Source: Euzebyella saccharophila (GTDB taxonomy: Bacteria; Bacteroidota; Bacteroidia; Flavobacteriales; Flavobacteriaceae). Taken from it: DNA of 64,000 nucleotides. The translations under genes were made by a program, and so were the position numbers. The DNA is taken from the NCBI RefSeq assembly GCF_014855495.1, contig NZ_JACYFJ010000004.1, forward strand, positions 62,001 through 126,000. The letters run 5' to 3'. Below are positions 9,988 to 18,521 of the stretch, in pieces. How positions within the stretch are numbered: position 1 is the stretch's first letter; each line of letters starts with the position of its first letter. Below the pieces are notes generated by a model that did not search any database, was not told the DNA's origin, and was given only the letters and a program-made list of their open reading frames with translations.

Positions 9988-11271
9988 ATGGAACAACTGG
10001 CACTTTTGGATGGGCCATCCGTAAAAAACATATCTAAAGACCCCTGGCCTCAATGGCCTGTTTGGGGTAAAGAAGAGGAAAAAGCCCTCATTGAAGTACT
10101 GAATAGCGGGGTCTGGTCTTATAATGGCCCTAAAGAGACGGAATTTAATCAACTTTTTGCTGCTTTCACTGGAACCAAATATTCGGTATGCACCGTAAAC
10201 GGAACCGTCACTTTACAGATTGCCTTGGAAGCCCTTGAAATAGGTGTGGGAGACGAAGTTATCATTCCCGGTCTTACGTGGCAGGCTACGGCAGCGACGG
10301 TCATTGATGTAAATGCGACTCCAATCATTGTCGATGTTCTTGAAGACACTTGGTGTATTGACCCCGAAGCCATTAAAAAAGCCATAACCCCGAGAACCAA
10401 GGCAATTATTCCTGTTCACTTGTATGGCGCCTTTGCGGACATGGACTCGATAATGGCTATAGCGAATGAACATGGTTTGCACATCATTGAAGACTGCGCC
10501 CACAAACATGGAGGCGAATGGAAAGGGAAGAAAGCCGGAAGTATCGGTGATATAGGAAGCTTCAGTTTTCAACTTTCAAAACATTTGACCGCTGGCGAAG
10601 GTGGCGCCGTTACTACCGATGACCCTAATTTGGCAGAACGACTTGACGCCTTAAGAAACTGCGGGAGGAGGCCGGAAGGCAGTTTTAAAAGTGGGGATAA
10701 AGGAATTGGTGATTATGGTGACGATGGCAACTTCTTGCAATCGGGTAACTTGAGAATCACCGAGTTTCAAGCAGCTATTTTAGTGGAGGGTCTCAAAAGA
10801 TTGCCGAAGCAAAATGACACAAGAGACCGAAACGGAGAATATCTCAACGAGCTTTTGAAAGAACTACCCGGCATTCTCCCTTTGAAAAGGGATTCTCGAG
10901 AAACTAAAAAAGCCTATTTCAATTTCGCATTTAGATACATAAAAGATGAATTTAAAGGTTTGCCAATTAATAAATTTAGAAAAGCGTTGGAAGCTGAACT
11001 AAATATTGTGGTAGACGCTTGTTATGAACCCTTGAATCAATGCCCTTTATACGTACCCCATACAAAGCCGGCCAGACATAAACTCACTGAAGATTATTGG
11101 GCTCAAATAGACCCGAAACGATTTCAATTGCCCGTTTGCGAGCGTATCTTTCATGTAGAATCTGTTTGTTTACACCACAAGGTCTTAATGGGAAGCAAAG
11201 AAGATATGAGTCTGATTGCAAGTGCCGTTAAAAAAATATATGACCAAGCGGAAACATTAATGGGGTTGTAA
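9988..11271 (+). CDS. DegT/DnrJ/EryC1/StrS-family PLP aminotransferase
   Basis: This 427-residue protein has the family fold-type I features: a cofactor-binding Asp in HIIEDCAHKHG (Asp169) and the Schiff-base Lys198 in SFQLSKHLTAGEGGA. The SFQxSK-x-x-T(A/S)GEGGA form is closer to the scyllo-inosose/2-deoxy-scyllo-inosose aminotransferases than to typical sugar-nucleotide aminotransferases. That suggests an amino-cyclitol or keto-sugar substrate. It lies 12 bases after the GH2 gene and abuts the GDPD gene. With the Gfo/Idh/MocA oxidoreductase two genes on, it could interconvert a keto and an amino group on a sugar or inositol. The direction (catabolic or biosynthetic) is not visible. Confidence 0.92.
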   Translation: MEQLALLDGPSVKNISKDPWPQWPVWGKEEEKALIEVLNSGVWSYNGPKETEFNQLFAAFTGTKYSVCTVNGTVTLQIALEALEIGVGDEVIIPGLTWQATAATVIDVNATPIIVDVLEDTWCIDPEAIKKAITPRTKAIIPVHLYGAFADMDSIMAIANEHGLHIIEDCAHKHGGEWKGKKAGSIGDIGSFSFQLSKHLTAGEGGAVTTDDPNLAERLDALRNCGRRPEGSFKSGDKGIGDYGDDGNFLQSGNLRITEFQAAILVEGLKRLPKQNDTRDRNGEYLNELLKELPGILPLKRDSRETKKAYFNFAFRYIKDEFKGLPINKFRKALEAELNIVVDACYEPLNQCPLYVPHTKPARHKLTEDYWAQIDPKRFQLPVCERIFHVESVCLHHKVLMGSKEDMSLIASAVKKIYDQAETLMGL

Positions 11272-12084
11272 ATGAAATACCTGCTTTCTATACTAGTAAT
11301 ACTAAGTCCCTTTATCTTGATAGCACAGGAAATGAAACTACCTAAAAAGGGAGTTTGTGCCCACAGAGGTGCTACTGAGAACCATCCTGAAAATACCCTG
11401 CCAGCCTTCGAAGAAGCTATTCGGTTAGGTGCCCAAATGATAGAATTTGATGTACAACTTTCAAAAGATGGTGCCTTGGTAGTTATTCATGACGATACGG
11501 TAAATCGCACCACCGATGGAAACGGACAAGTATCTCACAAAAATTTAAATGAACTGCGACAATTAGACGCCGGTTCATGGAAATCTATCCAGTTCAAAAA
11601 TACCCGAATACCCACCTTAGAGGAGGTTTTAGGCCTTATTCATAATAATGTTTGGTTAAATGTGCATTTAAAAGGGGGTGAGGAATTGGGAAGAAAAGTG
11701 GCCCTTCAAATTTTGGAATCCAATAAAGAACAGCAGTCCGTCATTGCCTGTGGAAAGGAAGCCTTCGCCGGTGTTCAATCCGTAAATAAAAATTTAATGG
11801 TCTGCAACATGGATCGGACTACCACCCGTGACCAATACATTTTGGAAACCATCGATGGTAATTTCAAATTTATCCAATTAAAAAAATCAAGGGAACATGG
11901 AAACCTCGCAAAGGAGCTTGCTTTACTAAAAAAGAAAAATGTTCGGGTCAATTATTTCGGCACCGATTCCATACAAGAAATGAAAAAGTTAATCGATTCG
12001 GGCGTAGACTTTATTTTGACAGATAGGCTTTCATTATTATTAAGTGCATTTAAAAAGTTAGAAATTGAATCAGATTACCGTTAA
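11272..12084 (+). CDS. Exported glycerophosphodiester phosphodiesterase
   Basis: This 270-residue protein starts immediately after the preceding stop codon. A signal peptide (MKYLLSILVILSPFILIAQ) predicts periplasmic location. The GDPD barrel signatures are present: AHRGATENHPENTLPAFEEA (HRG plus PENT), EFDVQLSKDG (acidic metal ligands) and VVIHDDTVNRTTDG (catalytic His). The family hydrolyses glycerophosphodiesters to glycerol-3-phosphate and an alcohol. Some members release inositol or sugar head groups. In this operon it might free the moiety that the symporter imports; that is inference. Confidence 0.93.
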   Translation: MKYLLSILVILSPFILIAQEMKLPKKGVCAHRGATENHPENTLPAFEEAIRLGAQMIEFDVQLSKDGALVVIHDDTVNRTTDGNGQVSHKNLNELRQLDAGSWKSIQFKNTRIPTLEEVLGLIHNNVWLNVHLKGGEELGRKVALQILESNKEQQSVIACGKEAFAGVQSVNKNLMVCNMDRTTTRDQYILETIDGNFKFIQLKKSREHGNLAKELALLKKKNVRVNYFGTDSIQEMKKLIDSGVDFILTDRLSLLLSAFKKLEIESDYR

Positions 12085-12095
12085 ATAACTTTCTA

Positions 12096-13106
12096 ATGAA
12101 AAGTATAAAAGTAGCATTTATTGGAGCAGGCTATATTGCAGACTACCACGCTAGAGCTATTCAAAAAATAGCACACGTAGAAATGCTCGCCGTAGTGGCC
12201 AGAACTTTAAAAAGTGCCCAAAGATTTGCTTCAAAATATAAAATACCACAGGCCTATGATGATATTAAACCCCTACTAGAAAATAGAGCCATTGATGCGG
12301 TTATTCTAAGTACGCCTAATGCCCTACACACCCCTCATGCTTTGGCTTTTTTGGATTATGGAAAGGATGTTTTCATTGAAAAACCTTTGGCTATTTCCGA
12401 GAAGGAAGCTCTAAAAATAGAAACTGCCGCAAACAATATCCACAAAAAAGTAATGGTTGGCCATATGTGGCGTTTTGATCAAGAAGCTAAATATCTAAAA
12501 GAGGTTATCGAAAGAGGAGACTTAGGTAAAATCATTAAAACCAAAGGGTATGGTATACATGAAAATTGGGGTCCCTCAGGGTGGTTTACCGATAAAAAGT
12601 TAGCAGGTGGAGGGGCTTTAGCAGATATGGGCGTACATGCCATTGATACGGTACGTTTTCTTCTAAACGACCCCAAACCTGTAAAGGTTTATGCCAGGAT
12701 CGCTACCAATTTTGGTGATTATGAAGTGGACGACACCGGGATTTTGGTTATCACTTGGAGTAATGGCACTGAAAGTATTATTGAAAGTGGTTGGTGGCAA
12801 CCCCATATGGATGGCCCTGAGGCCAGCACAGCAATTTTTGGTACCGAGGGTTATGCAAGACTTTTTCCTACATCGTTAAAATTTAAAGACGGGGATTCTA
12901 GAGAAATTTTGTCACCCACATTTTCTAAAAAAAATGAACATTGCGATCAAACCATCTATGATAAACAAATGGCTTATTTTATTGACTGTATTCAAAAAAA
13001 CAGAATCCCAGTACCAGGTTTAAAAGAAGGGATAGTTGTAAACAAAATTGTTGATGCCGCCTATAAATCTTCTAAACTAGGTGAAGCCATAAATATTTTA
13101 TTTTAA
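12096..13106 (+). CDS. Gfo/Idh/MocA-family NAD(P)-dependent oxidoreductase
   Basis: This 336-residue protein has an N-terminal Rossmann motif (AFIGAGYIADYHARA), the family's DVFIEKPLA motif (catalytic-region Lys in EKP), and a C-terminal GFO/IDH/MocA alpha/beta domain containing GGGALADMGVHAID, where the Asp and His are family-conserved active-site residues. Members oxidise or reduce sugar or inositol hydroxyls with NAD(P). It closes the operon that starts at 5406. Coupled with the DegT-type aminotransferase it would supply or consume the keto intermediate. No signal peptide is present, so it is cytoplasmic. Confidence 0.94.
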   Translation: MKSIKVAFIGAGYIADYHARAIQKIAHVEMLAVVARTLKSAQRFASKYKIPQAYDDIKPLLENRAIDAVILSTPNALHTPHALAFLDYGKDVFIEKPLAISEKEALKIETAANNIHKKVMVGHMWRFDQEAKYLKEVIERGDLGKIIKTKGYGIHENWGPSGWFTDKKLAGGGALADMGVHAIDTVRFLLNDPKPVKVYARIATNFGDYEVDDTGILVITWSNGTESIIESGWWQPHMDGPEASTAIFGTEGYARLFPTSLKFKDGDSREILSPTFSKKNEHCDQTIYDKQMAYFIDCIQKNRIPVPGLKEGIVVNKIVDAAYKSSKLGEAINILF

Positions 13107-13207
13107 GATCTCATCAGTATTTCCTTATAAAGAAATTTAAAATTGGACAGTCCTTCTGCAAACGATTTCGCACCATTTATTCCACATTGATTTACAGTAA
13201 GTTGTAG

Positions 13208-13235
13208 TTGCCACACAATATTCGGACTAACTTTT
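13208..13235 (+). promoter_or_regulatory. Candidate promoter of the receiver gene
   Basis: TTG at 13208-13210 and TAACTTTT at 13228-13235 (last base off the TAnnTTTG consensus) are separated by 17 bases and lie 38 bases before the start codon at 13273. Confidence 0.35.
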
Positions 13236-13272
13236 CATTATATTTAGTATAGGGCAATTATAAACTACCATC

Positions 13273-13674
13273 ATGAACATTCTATTTATTGAAGACGATG
13301 CCATTGAGACCATGAAATTTAAACGTACTCTGGCAAAACTAAATGTTAAACATAAAATTACCGAAGCCAAAAATGGAGAAGAAGCTCTTGAAGTTTTGGG
13401 TTCTGGAGACCAATTACCAGATATCATTCTGCTGGATTTGAATATGCCCAGAATGAGCGGCATTGAGTTTTTAAAAATCTTAAAAGCAGATGAACATTAT
13501 AAATATCTTCCAACAATAATGCTCACAACATCTCAAAATAGGGCAGATTTGCTGGAATGTTACCGTATTGGCATAGCTGGGTATATCTTAAAACCCTTAA
13601 AATATGAGGAATACGAAGAAAAACTCATTAAGGTGGTCCATTATTGGGAAGTTAGTGAATTAGTGAAAGCATAA
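13273..13674 (+). CDS. Single-domain response regulator (CheY-like receiver)
   Basis: This 133-residue protein is only a receiver domain. The acidic pair Asp8/Asp9 (FIEDD), phospho-acceptor Asp55 (LLDLNMP), the Thr of MLTT (about 85) and Lys107 (ILKPL) are all present, so it should be phosphorylatable. There is no output domain. Such stand-alone receivers act as phosphate shuttles or bind a target. It sits 105 bases before the H-NOX gene on the same strand, so it plausibly belongs to the kinase/HPt pathway encoded next. A promoter of its own appears in front of H-NOX, so co-transcription is possible but not required. Confidence 0.93.
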   Translation: MNILFIEDDAIETMKFKRTLAKLNVKHKITEAKNGEEALEVLGSGDQLPDIILLDLNMPRMSGIEFLKILKADEHYKYLPTIMLTTSQNRADLLECYRIGIAGYILKPLKYEEYEEKLIKVVHYWEVSELVKA

Positions 13675-13676
13675 CG

Positions 13677-13732
13677 TTTTTCCTACATTTTACAACATTT
13701 TTATTTGATTAAGAAGTCTTTTTCCTACATTT
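13677..13732 (+). repeat. Direct repeat TTTTTCCTACATTT ahead of the H-NOX operon
   Basis: The same 14-mer occurs at 13677-13690 and 13719-13732. The starts are 42 bases apart, about four helical turns. The second copy overlaps the candidate -7 box of the H-NOX promoter. It could be an operator with two sites, or the two copies could be tandem promoters, since TACATTTT/TACATTTA are near-consensus. Confidence 0.45.
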
Positions 13733-13733
13733 A
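13704..13733 (+). promoter_or_regulatory. Candidate promoter of the H-NOX/kinase operon
   Basis: TTTG at 13704-13707 is followed after 18 bases by TACATTTA at 13726-13733, one base off TAnnTTTG. The expected start of transcription is near 13740, leaving a leader of about 40 bases before the H-NOX ATG at 13780. Confidence 0.5.
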
Positions 13734-13779
13734 TCGTTAATTAAAAGACCGAATCAAAATTCAACTTAAACCCAATTAA

Positions 13780-14322
13780 ATGAAAGGAATAGTCTTTACC
13801 GAGTTTCTTGAGATGGTGGAAGAAAAATTTGGACTCGAAGTAGCCGACTCCATCATTGAGAATTCTGACTTACCCTCCAATGGAATTTATACGGCCATAG
13901 GTACGTATGAATTTAATGAAATGCTAAGTTTGATTACCAACCTCAGCTCTGAGGTCAAAATTGATATAGATACTCTAATTTATACTTTTGGCCATTATCT
14001 TTTTGCCAGTCTTGGTAAAGCGCACCCTGAGGTAATACAGAGTTATAATAATCCTTTAGGGCTTATTTATGCCATTGAAGACCATATTCACGTTCACGTG
14101 CAAAAAATCTATCCAGAAGCGGAACTACCCACATTTAAAATATTGGATAAAACAGACCATTCTCTTTCTATGGTGTACGCATCTTCAAGGGGACTTTATA
14201 GATTGGCACACGGTTTAATTGAACGCTGCTTTGAGCATTATAACAGTTCTGCCCAAGTAACATACAAATTATTAAAAGAGGATGGAACAGAAGTACAGTT
14301 CGACATCGTCCAAAATGGATAG
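13780..14322 (+). CDS. H-NOX (haem-nitric oxide/oxygen-binding, HNOB) sensor protein
   Basis: This 180-residue protein is a stand-alone H-NOX domain of normal length. The hallmarks are all visible: proximal haem ligand His104 in the HVHVQKIYPEAELPTF segment (H-x-x-V-x-K pattern, with Pro117), and the Y-x-S-x-R haem-propionate clamp as Tyr133-Ala-Ser135-Ser-Arg137. It begins MKGIVFTEF, as bacterial H-NOX proteins commonly do. In the known family the soluble NO-binding forms inhibit or tune a kinase encoded in the same operon. Here the stop overlaps the start of a PAS histidine kinase by eight bases. The distal-pocket gas selectivity (NO only, or O2 as well) cannot be settled by eye. Confidence 0.95.
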   Translation: MKGIVFTEFLEMVEEKFGLEVADSIIENSDLPSNGIYTAIGTYEFNEMLSLITNLSSEVKIDIDTLIYTFGHYLFASLGKAHPEVIQSYNNPLGLIYAIEDHIHVHVQKIYPEAELPTFKILDKTDHSLSMVYASSRGLYRLAHGLIERCFEHYNSSAQVTYKLLKEDGTEVQFDIVQNG

Positions 14323-15937
14323 TAAAGAGGTACAGATGCTTAAACGGGCTTTGGAGCGTCAAAAATTGGCGCGCCAACAGGCCGAAAAGATTCTTGAGGA
14401 GAAATCCAAAGAACTTTATGACATGACCCGTCATTTACAAGCTGCCAATAATAAGTTGGAGGGTTTGTTAAACAAAAAGCAGACAGACCTTAGTGATTCT
14501 TTTATGGACATCATTGATCCATATGTCATTCTGGACATGGATTACAATGTGGTTACCATGAACGATTCGGCTATCAAGTTTTTAGGGGTAGACCACCGTA
14601 AAGAATCCATTAACGTAGGGGCCATGGTACATTATGACTATGTTAATTACACTTTGGAAGCTTTTGGGTCCCTTAAAAAGATTGGTATCCTTAGAAACTA
14701 TCAAGCCAAAATAGTACTGAAGGACAAGGTTCAAAAATTTATACAGATAAACGCCAGTCTCATTTATGATGCGGAACAAAACCCTATTGGGATTCACGGA
14801 ATCATGCGAGATATTAGCCGAGAAATGGAAATTAAAGAGTTGTTGGATGAACAACGCAGGGAACTTAATATCATTGTAGATAATTCTCCCCTAGGAATAG
14901 CACTGACCGTGGACGGTAAGATAATAAAAGCCAACCCCACTTTCTCACAGCTGCTAGGATATACAGAAAATGAACTGATCAACACCACTCCTCAAGATAT
15001 CACCACCTGCTATGATGAAGAAGAGTGCTATGAGTTTGTGGAGACTCACAATCAATCCGGTCAGGACAATATTTCGGTGACAAAAGAATACATAAGAAAG
15101 GATGGAAGTACCTTTTTTGCCAAAACAAACATAAACGCCGTTAGAGACCAAAAAGGCGAAATTAAATTTCAGGTAGTTGTCATAGAGGACATCACTTTAG
15201 AAAAAGAACTACAAAAACAAAAAGAACAACTTTTAGTTGACTTGGAGGCTAGTAACAAAAATCTTCAAGAATACGCACATATAGTTTCGCATGATTTAAA
15301 ATCACCGCTCCGCAGTATAAGTGCCCTCGCCTCATGGATAAAAGAAGATTACCATGATAAGATTGATGAAGCCGGACAAGAACAACTTTCGCTGCTACAG
15401 GAAAAAGTTGCTTCCATGGACAAACTCATCCAAGGGATTTTGGAATATTCTACCGCCAATAGTTCCCAACTATTATCCAGCGAGGTGGACTTAAATGAAG
15501 TAATAGATACCATTAAGGAAACTATTTTCATTCCAGACCATGTAAATGTGACCGTTCCTGATCCGTTACCTACTATCATTGGTGACAAGACCAAGATGCA
15601 ACAGCTTTTTCAGAATATAATAGGCAATGCCGTAGTGCATATTGAAAGGGAAGTAGGCCATGTGCAAGTTCTTTTTAAGGACACCAAAGAATTCTACCAT
15701 TTTACCATTGAGGATAATGGTGTAGGTATTCCAAAGGAATACCATGAAAAGATCTTTAAAATTTTCCAATCTATAGGAAATAAAGAAAGATCAACAGGCA
15801 TTGGTCTTTCCATTGTAAAGAAAATTGTAGACCGCTATGAAGGTGACGTATGGGTAGATAGTGAAGTGGGAGAAGGAACGCAGTTCCATTTTACCCTTAA
15901 AAAGTCTGTATTAACCGATGAAAATAAAGGGGCATGA
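14315..15937 (+). CDS. Soluble PAS histidine kinase, partner of H-NOX
   Basis: The frame is open from 14282, but the ATG at 14315 is preferred. It overlaps the H-NOX stop as ATGGATAG, and the protein then begins with the coiled coil MDSKEVQMLKRALERQ. About 540 residues: coiled coil (1-55), PAS (about 55-175), PAS with a PAC-like tail (about 185-305), HisKA with HIVSHDLKSPLRS, and HATPase_c with the N box NIIGNAVVHIE, G1 DNGVGIP and G2 GIGLSIVKKI. No membrane segment is present, so it is cytosolic. Gene order and overlap make it the likely kinase partner of H-NOX. There is no fused receiver, so phosphate would go to a separate receiver such as the one at 13273. Confidence 0.93.
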   Translation: MDSKEVQMLKRALERQKLARQQAEKILEEKSKELYDMTRHLQAANNKLEGLLNKKQTDLSDSFMDIIDPYVILDMDYNVVTMNDSAIKFLGVDHRKESINVGAMVHYDYVNYTLEAFGSLKKIGILRNYQAKIVLKDKVQKFIQINASLIYDAEQNPIGIHGIMRDISREMEIKELLDEQRRELNIIVDNSPLGIALTVDGKIIKANPTFSQLLGYTENELINTTPQDITTCYDEEECYEFVETHNQSGQDNISVTKEYIRKDGSTFFAKTNINAVRDQKGEIKFQVVVIEDITLEKELQKQKEQLLVDLEASNKNLQEYAHIVSHDLKSPLRSISALASWIKEDYHDKIDEAGQEQLSLLQEKVASMDKLIQGILEYSTANSSQLLSSEVDLNEVIDTIKETIFIPDHVNVTVPDPLPTIIGDKTKMQQLFQNIIGNAVVHIEREVGHVQVLFKDTKEFYHFTIEDNGVGIPKEYHEKIFKIFQSIGNKERSTGIGLSIVKKIVDRYEGDVWVDSEVGEGTQFHFTLKKSVLTDENKGA

Positions 15938-17067
15938 AAATAGTTCAAGCAAAAAAAACAAAAGATACTAGCTGGGAGTTTAGCACAGAGAAATCCATCT
16001 TAAAAAACCCTTTGGTCCTCGTATTTGGCGACCGGTTTTTATTGGAAGAAGAAAACTGTTTTGAGGAAATTTCACAATTATTTCCAGATGGCCATATAGT
16101 AATAGGTTCCACAAGCGGGGAGATTCTAAAAGAGAATGTATTTGAAAAATCAATAGTTCTCACCGCTATAGAATTCGAAAAAAGTAGCTATTTGGTCAAA
16201 AGCAAGAATTTAGCAGATTTTGATGGGGATGATAAGTTATTGGGAAAGGCTTTAATGGAAGAATTTCCTCAAGAAAATCTTAAACACATTTTTGTAGTCT
16301 CTGAAGGAAGTTCCGTAAATGGAAGCAGCCTAATTGATGGACTTGAGAAAACAAAACAAGCCAACGTCGGGCTTAGCGGCGGCCTTTGCGGAGATGATGC
16401 GCGATTTGAAAAAACACTTTCTTCTTATAATACGGCTCCCAAGGAAGGGGAAATTATTGCAGTAGGCCTTTACGGCGAAAGTTTAGAAGTTACTAGTGCC
16501 AATTATGGAGGCTGGTCCGTTTTTGGCCCTAAAAGAACTATTACCAAATCTGAAGAAAACATTTTATTTGAGTTGGATGGTAAACCCGCTTTAGACCTTT
16601 ACAAACAATATTTAGGGGACAAAGCAAAAGATTTGCCCTACTCTGCACTTTTTTATCCGTTAAACGTAGACCAACATGATGGTTCTCAACCACTGGTGAG
16701 AACCATATTGAACATAGACGAAGCATCAAATTCCATGATTTTGGCAGGAAATGTCCCCCAGGGATCTTCCGTACAATTAATGATGTCTACCGTAGATGAT
16801 ATTGCGGATGGGGCAAGGGAAGCTGCAAAATTGGCGGTTGAAATTAGAGAAAAGAAAACAGAATTGGCCTTGTTGGTAAGTTGTGTTGGCCGTAAATTGG
16901 TTATGGACCAAAGAACGGAAGATGAAGTGGAAGAAGTAATTGATGTCATTGGGGAACAAGCCGCAGTGACCGGTTTTTATTCCTACGGGGAAATGGCACC
17001 TTTTGCGGGCCAAGGCGCGTGCAAACTACATAACCAGACTATGACCTTAACCCTACTTAGCGAATAA
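15934..17067 (+). CDS. FIST-domain protein (NosP-like haem/NO sensor candidate)
   Basis: This 377-residue soluble protein has FIST_N (about 25-205) followed by FIST_C (about 210-360). Recognisable features are the GGWSVFGP segment at the junction, SCVGRKLVMDQRTEDEVEEV, and the C-terminal GFYSYGEMAPF followed by CKLHNQTMTLT, typical of the FIST branch that includes NosP. NosP proteins bind haem and sense NO, controlling a co-encoded histidine kinase and HPt. Its ATG overlaps the upstream kinase stop (ATGA) and its own stop overlaps the next kinase start by one base (TAATG). Translational coupling to two kinases and an HPt supports the NosP reading. Haem binding itself is not proven by the sequence; FIST proteins in general are small-ligand sensors. 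Confidence 0.87.
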   Translation: MKIVQAKKTKDTSWEFSTEKSILKNPLVLVFGDRFLLEEENCFEEISQLFPDGHIVIGSTSGEILKENVFEKSIVLTAIEFEKSSYLVKSKNLADFDGDDKLLGKALMEEFPQENLKHIFVVSEGSSVNGSSLIDGLEKTKQANVGLSGGLCGDDARFEKTLSSYNTAPKEGEIIAVGLYGESLEVTSANYGGWSVFGPKRTITKSEENILFELDGKPALDLYKQYLGDKAKDLPYSALFYPLNVDQHDGSQPLVRTILNIDEASNSMILAGNVPQGSSVQLMMSTVDDIADGAREAAKLAVEIREKKTELALLVSCVGRKLVMDQRTEDEVEEVIDVIGEQAAVTGFYSYGEMAPFAGQGACKLHNQTMTLTLLSE

Positions 17068-18122
17068 TGCATTCCTTATTAAAAAGACAAATAAGAAAAT
17101 TTCTCCCAGATGATTTACGGGAAAACGAAGGTCTCCATAATTTTCTAGAAGCGGTCCAAAGGTCCTATCAAGATCAAGACGATAAGCTGGCCATGATTCA
17201 AAGGGCAACGGCCATTAGTTCCAAAGAGCTTTATGAGGCAAACAGGGAATTAGAAGCGGAAGCACAACGCCAGAAAAAAATTATAGACGCCCTTGAAAAA
17301 GCATTAAAAAGTTTAAATGAAAACTTGAATATCAAAAATGGGAGTCGATCAAGTATTCTAGATGTTGAAAAGTTAGCTACCAAAATTGGCGAGCAAGCAG
17401 AGCAACTTTCTAGAATGAGTACGGAGCAGAGCAAATTGATGAAGGAATTGGAATCTCAAAATGAATCCCTCAACAACTACGCCCATGTGGTTTCCCATGA
17501 CCTAAAATCTCCCATAAGAAACATTAATACGTTGCTGACTTGGATCATGGAGGAAGAGAGAGAAAAATTCTCTGAGGATAGCAAAGCCAATAGCGAAATG
17601 ATTTCCCAAAATTTAGTAAAGATGGATCGGCTGATAGATGGCGTTCTCAAACATGCCACCGTTTCTACCTTGGAAGAAGAAAAAGCCAATATCAATATTT
17701 CAAATTTATTACAGGAAATAGAAAATACCATCTATGTACCTGAAAACGTAACTTTAGATTTTTCGGGGGAATTACCAATCATCCACGGACAAAAATATAC
17801 CCTTGAGCAACTTTTTACCAATTTAATCACCAACGCTATTACCGCTACGGAAGAGCAGGAAAAAGGAATCATTACGATAAATGCGAAGGAAAATAAATAT
17901 TATTACACCTTTGAAATAACCGATAATGGTAAAGGAATACCAGAACATCATCAATCCAAGATATTTGATATGTTCAGTAAGCTGAGTAATGAAAACAATG
18001 CTACAGGAATTGGACTTTCCCTGGTTAAAAAAATAGTCAATCTATATGAAGGAGATATTAGCCTAACTTCAAAGGAAGGTGAAGGAACCACTTTTTACTT
18101 TACCCTAAAAAAACAGAAATAG
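17067..18122 (+). CDS. Soluble histidine kinase, likely partner of the FIST protein
   Basis: This 351-residue protein has a helical/coiled-coil N-terminal half (about 1-135) with no recognisable sensor domain. HisKA follows (HVVSHDLKSPIRN, phospho-His in SHDLK), then HATPase_c with N box NLITNAITA, G1 DNGKGIP and G2 GIGLSLVKKI. The missing sensor fits a kinase that receives its signal from a separate protein, and the one-base overlap with the FIST gene points to that protein. The catalytic half resembles that of the PAS kinase upstream, suggesting the two arose by duplication. Confidence 0.92.
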   Translation: MHSLLKRQIRKFLPDDLRENEGLHNFLEAVQRSYQDQDDKLAMIQRATAISSKELYEANRELEAEAQRQKKIIDALEKALKSLNENLNIKNGSRSSILDVEKLATKIGEQAEQLSRMSTEQSKLMKELESQNESLNNYAHVVSHDLKSPIRNINTLLTWIMEEEREKFSEDSKANSEMISQNLVKMDRLIDGVLKHATVSTLEEEKANINISNLLQEIENTIYVPENVTLDFSGELPIIHGQKYTLEQLFTNLITNAITATEEQEKGIITINAKENKYYYTFEITDNGKGIPEHHQSKIFDMFSKLSNENNATGIGLSLVKKIVNLYEGDISLTSKEGEGTTFYFTLKKQK

Positions 18123-18124
18123 CT

Positions 18125-18442
18125 ATGGAAACACCTAACAAAAACTATATAAAGCAACTGGCCGGAGATGACTTGGAATTTGAACAACAATTCATCAATA
18201 TTTTAAAGGAAGAATTTCCTGTAGAAAGAAACGAATACCAAAAAACATTACAAAATAAAGAATATCAAGAAACGGCCCAGCTGGTGCACAAAATTAAACA
18301 CAAGTTCAATATTCTTGGTCTAGAGGAATCCTATCAATTGGCACAGGATTATGAAGCAGAATTGCTTAAGAGTAAAACTGATATGCAAACAAAATTTGAA
18401 GCATCTTTAAATCTGGTGGAAGAATACATTCAAACTATTTAA
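18125..18442 (+). CDS. HPt (histidine phosphotransfer) domain protein
   Basis: This 105-residue helical protein lies two bases after the kinase stop. The segment LVHKIKHKFNILGL matches the HPt signature, with the phospho-His in VHKIKH. The usual small/Gly position after HKxK is His here, a mild deviation. HPt proteins relay phosphate between receivers. In an operon whose two kinases have no receiver domains, it would connect to separate receivers, such as that at 13273 or the REC-GT2 fusion at 29472. It is followed by a strong terminator, marking the operon end. Confidence 0.85.
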   Translation: METPNKNYIKQLAGDDLEFEQQFINILKEEFPVERNEYQKTLQNKEYQETAQLVHKIKHKFNILGLEESYQLAQDYEAELLKSKTDMQTKFEASLNLVEEYIQTI

Positions 18443-18462
18443 CCTCATACAGTTATTGACAG

Positions 18463-18491
18463 AAAAAAGATGGGAATCCCCATCTTTTTTT
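18463..18491. terminator. Rho-independent terminator between convergent genes
   Basis: A perfect stem AAAAAAGATGGG / CCCATCTTTTTT with loop AATC (18475-18478) is followed by further T residues on the plus strand and, read leftward, is also T-rich. It can serve both the HPt operon and the leftward TPR gene ending at 18522. Confidence 0.85.
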
Positions 18492-18521
18492 ATTTAATCA
18501 GGCCCTGTATTCCTAATAGGG

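Noticed and set aside
10149-10572. Minus-strand frames inside the aminotransferase
   Set aside because: Antisense shadows in two frames, with no independent support.
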